A program made the position numbers and the translations under genes. The notes below the pieces were generated by a model, which saw nothing but the letters and a program-made list of their open reading frames with translations, had not been told where the DNA came from and searched no databases. A stretch of DNA of 64,000 bases, taken from contig JBBELK010000444.1 in the NCBI GenBank assembly GCA_037783545.1, positions 558,001 to 622,000 on the forward strand. The letters are read 5' to 3'. Numbering within the stretch: the stretch's first letter is position 1; each line of letters starts with the position of its first letter. This DNA is from Henricia sp. BOLD:AAB3569 (lineage: Eukaryota; Echinodermata; Asteroidea; Spinulosida; Echinasteridae). This document shows, one piece after another, positions 62,447 through 64,000 of the stretch.

Positions 62447-64000
62447 AACTGGAAACAGTTCAAATTTGCAGTATACGTTTGCGATGTAGATCTGTTTAAG
62501 CAGACAAAATGCGAAGCTTGTCTGGAAATTCCTTCAGCTCCAAACTTCCGATCATACCAGACACAGTGTTCTCCGAAAGCAGCGTCTGTTTGTGCCAACA
62601 ATTAGTGTGCCGGCACTGAGTTTTAGCTACATTCGACAATAACTCGGTCGGTTTGAACAGGAAACAGTTCAAATTTGCAGTATACGTTTGCGTTGTAGAT
62701 CTGTTGAAGCAGAAAACATGCGAAGCTTGTCTGGAAATTCCTTCAGCTCCAAAATTGCGATTATACCCGACGCAGTGTTCTCCGAAAGCGGCGTCTGTTT
62801 GTGCCAACAATTAGTGTGCCGGCACTGAGTTTTAGCTACATTCGACAATAACTCGGTCGGTTTGAACAGGAAACAGTTCAGATTTGCAGTATACGTTTGC
62901 GTTGTAGATCTGTTTAAGCAGAAAACATGCGAAGCTTGTCTGGAAATTCCTTCAGCTCCAAAATTGCGATCATACCAGACGCAGTGTTCTGCGAAAGCGT
63001 GGTCTGTTTGTGCCAACAATTAGCATGCCGACACTGAGTTTTAGCTACATTCGACAATAACTCGTTCGGTTTGAACTGGAAACAGTTCAAATTTGCAGTA
63101 TACGTTTGCGATGTAGATCTGTTTAAGCAGACAAAATGCGAAGCTTGTCTGGAAATTCCTTCAGCTCCAAACTTCCGATCATACCAGACACAGTGTTCTC
63201 CGAAAGCAGCGTCTGTTTGTGCCAACAATTAGCATGCCGACACTGAGTTTTAGCTACATTCGACAATAACTCGGCCGGTTTGAACAGGAAACAGTTCAAA
63301 TTTGCAGTATACGTTTGCGATGTAGTTCTGTTTAAGCAGAAAACATGCGAAGCTTGTCTGGAAATTCCTTCAGCTCCAAAATTGCGATCATACCAGACGC
63401 AGTGTTCTCCGAAAGCGGGGTCTGTTTGTGCCAACAATTAGTGTGCCGGCACTGAGTTTTAGCTACATTCGACAATAACTCGTTCTGTTTGAACTGGAAA
63501 CAGTTCAAATTTGCAGTATACGTTTGCGATGTAGATCTGTTTAAGCAGACAAAATGCGAAGCTTGTCTGGAAATTCCTTCAGCTCCAAACTTTCGATCAT
63601 ACCAGACGCAGTGTTCTCCGAAAGCGGGGTCTGTTTGTGCCAACAATTAGTGTGCCGGCACTGAGTTTTAGCTACATTCGACAATAACTCGGCCGGTTTG
63701 AACAGGAAACAGTTCAAATTTGCAGTATACGTTTGCGATGTAGTTCTGTTTAAGCAGAAAAAATGCGAAGCTTGTCTGGAAATTCCTTCAGCTCCAAAAT
63801 TGCGATCATACCAGACGCAGTGTTCTCCGAAAGCGGGGTCTGTTTGTGCCAACAATTAGTGTGCCGGCACTGAGTTTTAGCTACATTCGACAATAACTCG
63901 GCCGGTTTGAACAGGAAACAGTTCAAATTTGCAGTATACGTTTGCGATGTAGTTCTGTTTAAGCAGAAAACATGCGAAGCTTGTCTGGAAATTCCTTCAG
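62447..64000 (+). repeat. Array continuation to the window edge
   Basis: Monomers match 46.5-47.1 kb (offset 15,991) and then 7.2-8.0 kb (offset 55,911). Private changes are TATACCCGA (62767) and a G at 62881 in an otherwise nearly invariant block. The last monomer is cut by the window end. Confidence 0.85.

Larger units (their letters stand above)
1..64000. repeat. Satellite DNA array, 209-bp monomer, higher-order organised; fills the window
   Basis: The window is an unbroken head-to-tail array of one monomer, about 209 bp long and about 44.5% G+C. HindIII sites recur at 209-bp steps (for example 625 and 834), interrupted only by 192-bp and 188-bp variants and three inverted partial copies. 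Summing the spacings gives about 311 monomer units. Neither edge shows unique flanking DNA, so the array extends beyond the window on both sides. No stretch of 300 bases lies outside the repeat, and I see no gene, tRNA, rRNA, transposon or simple-sequence tract. Long, ordered satellites like this are typical of eukaryotic heterochromatin, including centromeres. That placement is inference, because nothing in the sequence proves centromere function. I do not recognise the family. Confidence 0.98.

Noticed and set aside
1-64000. CRISPR array
   Set aside because: The repeating unit is 209 bp with no short repeat/unique spacer alternation; adjacent units are near copies over their whole length.
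1-64000. rDNA spacer, telomeric or subtelomeric simple repeat, or tRNA/5S tandem cluster
   Set aside because: No rRNA, tRNA or 5S internal-promoter pattern and no short telomeric motif is visible in the monomer on either strand.

Overview
The whole 64-kb window is one uninterrupted tandem satellite-DNA array. I found no protein-coding gene, RNA gene, transposon, or unique sequence in it. The basic unit is a monomer of about 209 bp (about 44.5% G+C in a hand-counted copy), with one HindIII site (AAGCTT) per monomer in every copy I checked. A 17-bp-shorter 192-bp variant occurs about 53 times and a 188-bp variant twice. Spacing arithmetic gives roughly 311 monomer units. An array of this length and order points to a eukaryotic heterochromatic locus (centromeric, pericentromeric, subtelomeric, sex- or B-chromosome). 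CpG is not depleted (about 12 CpG per 209 bp), which fits an invertebrate or another genome without strong CpG decay. I do not recognise the satellite family and cannot name the organism.

The monomers fall into haplotype classes defined by about a dozen variable positions, and the order of classes repeats at larger scales. The array is therefore a nested higher-order repeat (HOR), not a simple homogeneous satellite. Periods read from the sequence are 836 bp (4 monomers), 1,028 (5), 1,412 (7), 2,029 (10, one unit of it inverted), 2,039 (10), 2,057 (10), 2,282 (11), 2,684 (13), 2,876 (14), about 4,092 (20), 8,015 (39) and 12,511 bp (61). Each equals n x 209 minus 17 per short monomer, with small corrections for known indels, so the tiling is internally consistent.

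Layout: 1-6.2 kb holds the 2.9/2.7-kb HOR, preceded by a perfect palindrome. 6.2-9.2 kb is a second HOR phase. 9.2-13.2 kb is a tandem pair of 2,029-bp units carrying two more copies of the same palindrome. 13.1-21.4 kb repeats the 2.9/2.7-kb HOR, with a third tandem copy. 21.4-27.1 kb repeats 6.2-9.5 kb and then a 2,039-bp tandem pair. 27.1-29.4 kb holds 1,028-bp repeats. 28.8-35.1 kb is a near-identical copy of 20.8-27.1 kb. 35-39.7 kb is a 2,282-bp tandem pair. 40.7-45.6 kb brings the 2.9-kb HOR back, ending in a chimeric junction. 45.6-54 kb is a mosaic of earlier blocks. 54.3-62.4 kb is a tandem pair of about 4.09-kb units. 62.4-64 kb returns to earlier types and runs off the end of the window.

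The most distinctive objects are three identical perfect palindromes (172-bp arms, 2-bp spacer), each an inverted copy of the monomer immediately before it. Also notable are crossover junctions that can be placed to within about 10-60 bp, and a three-state mutation series that orders several HOR copies. No gene network can be described. Any role would be structural (chromatin, kinetochore or recombination substrate), and that is inference.
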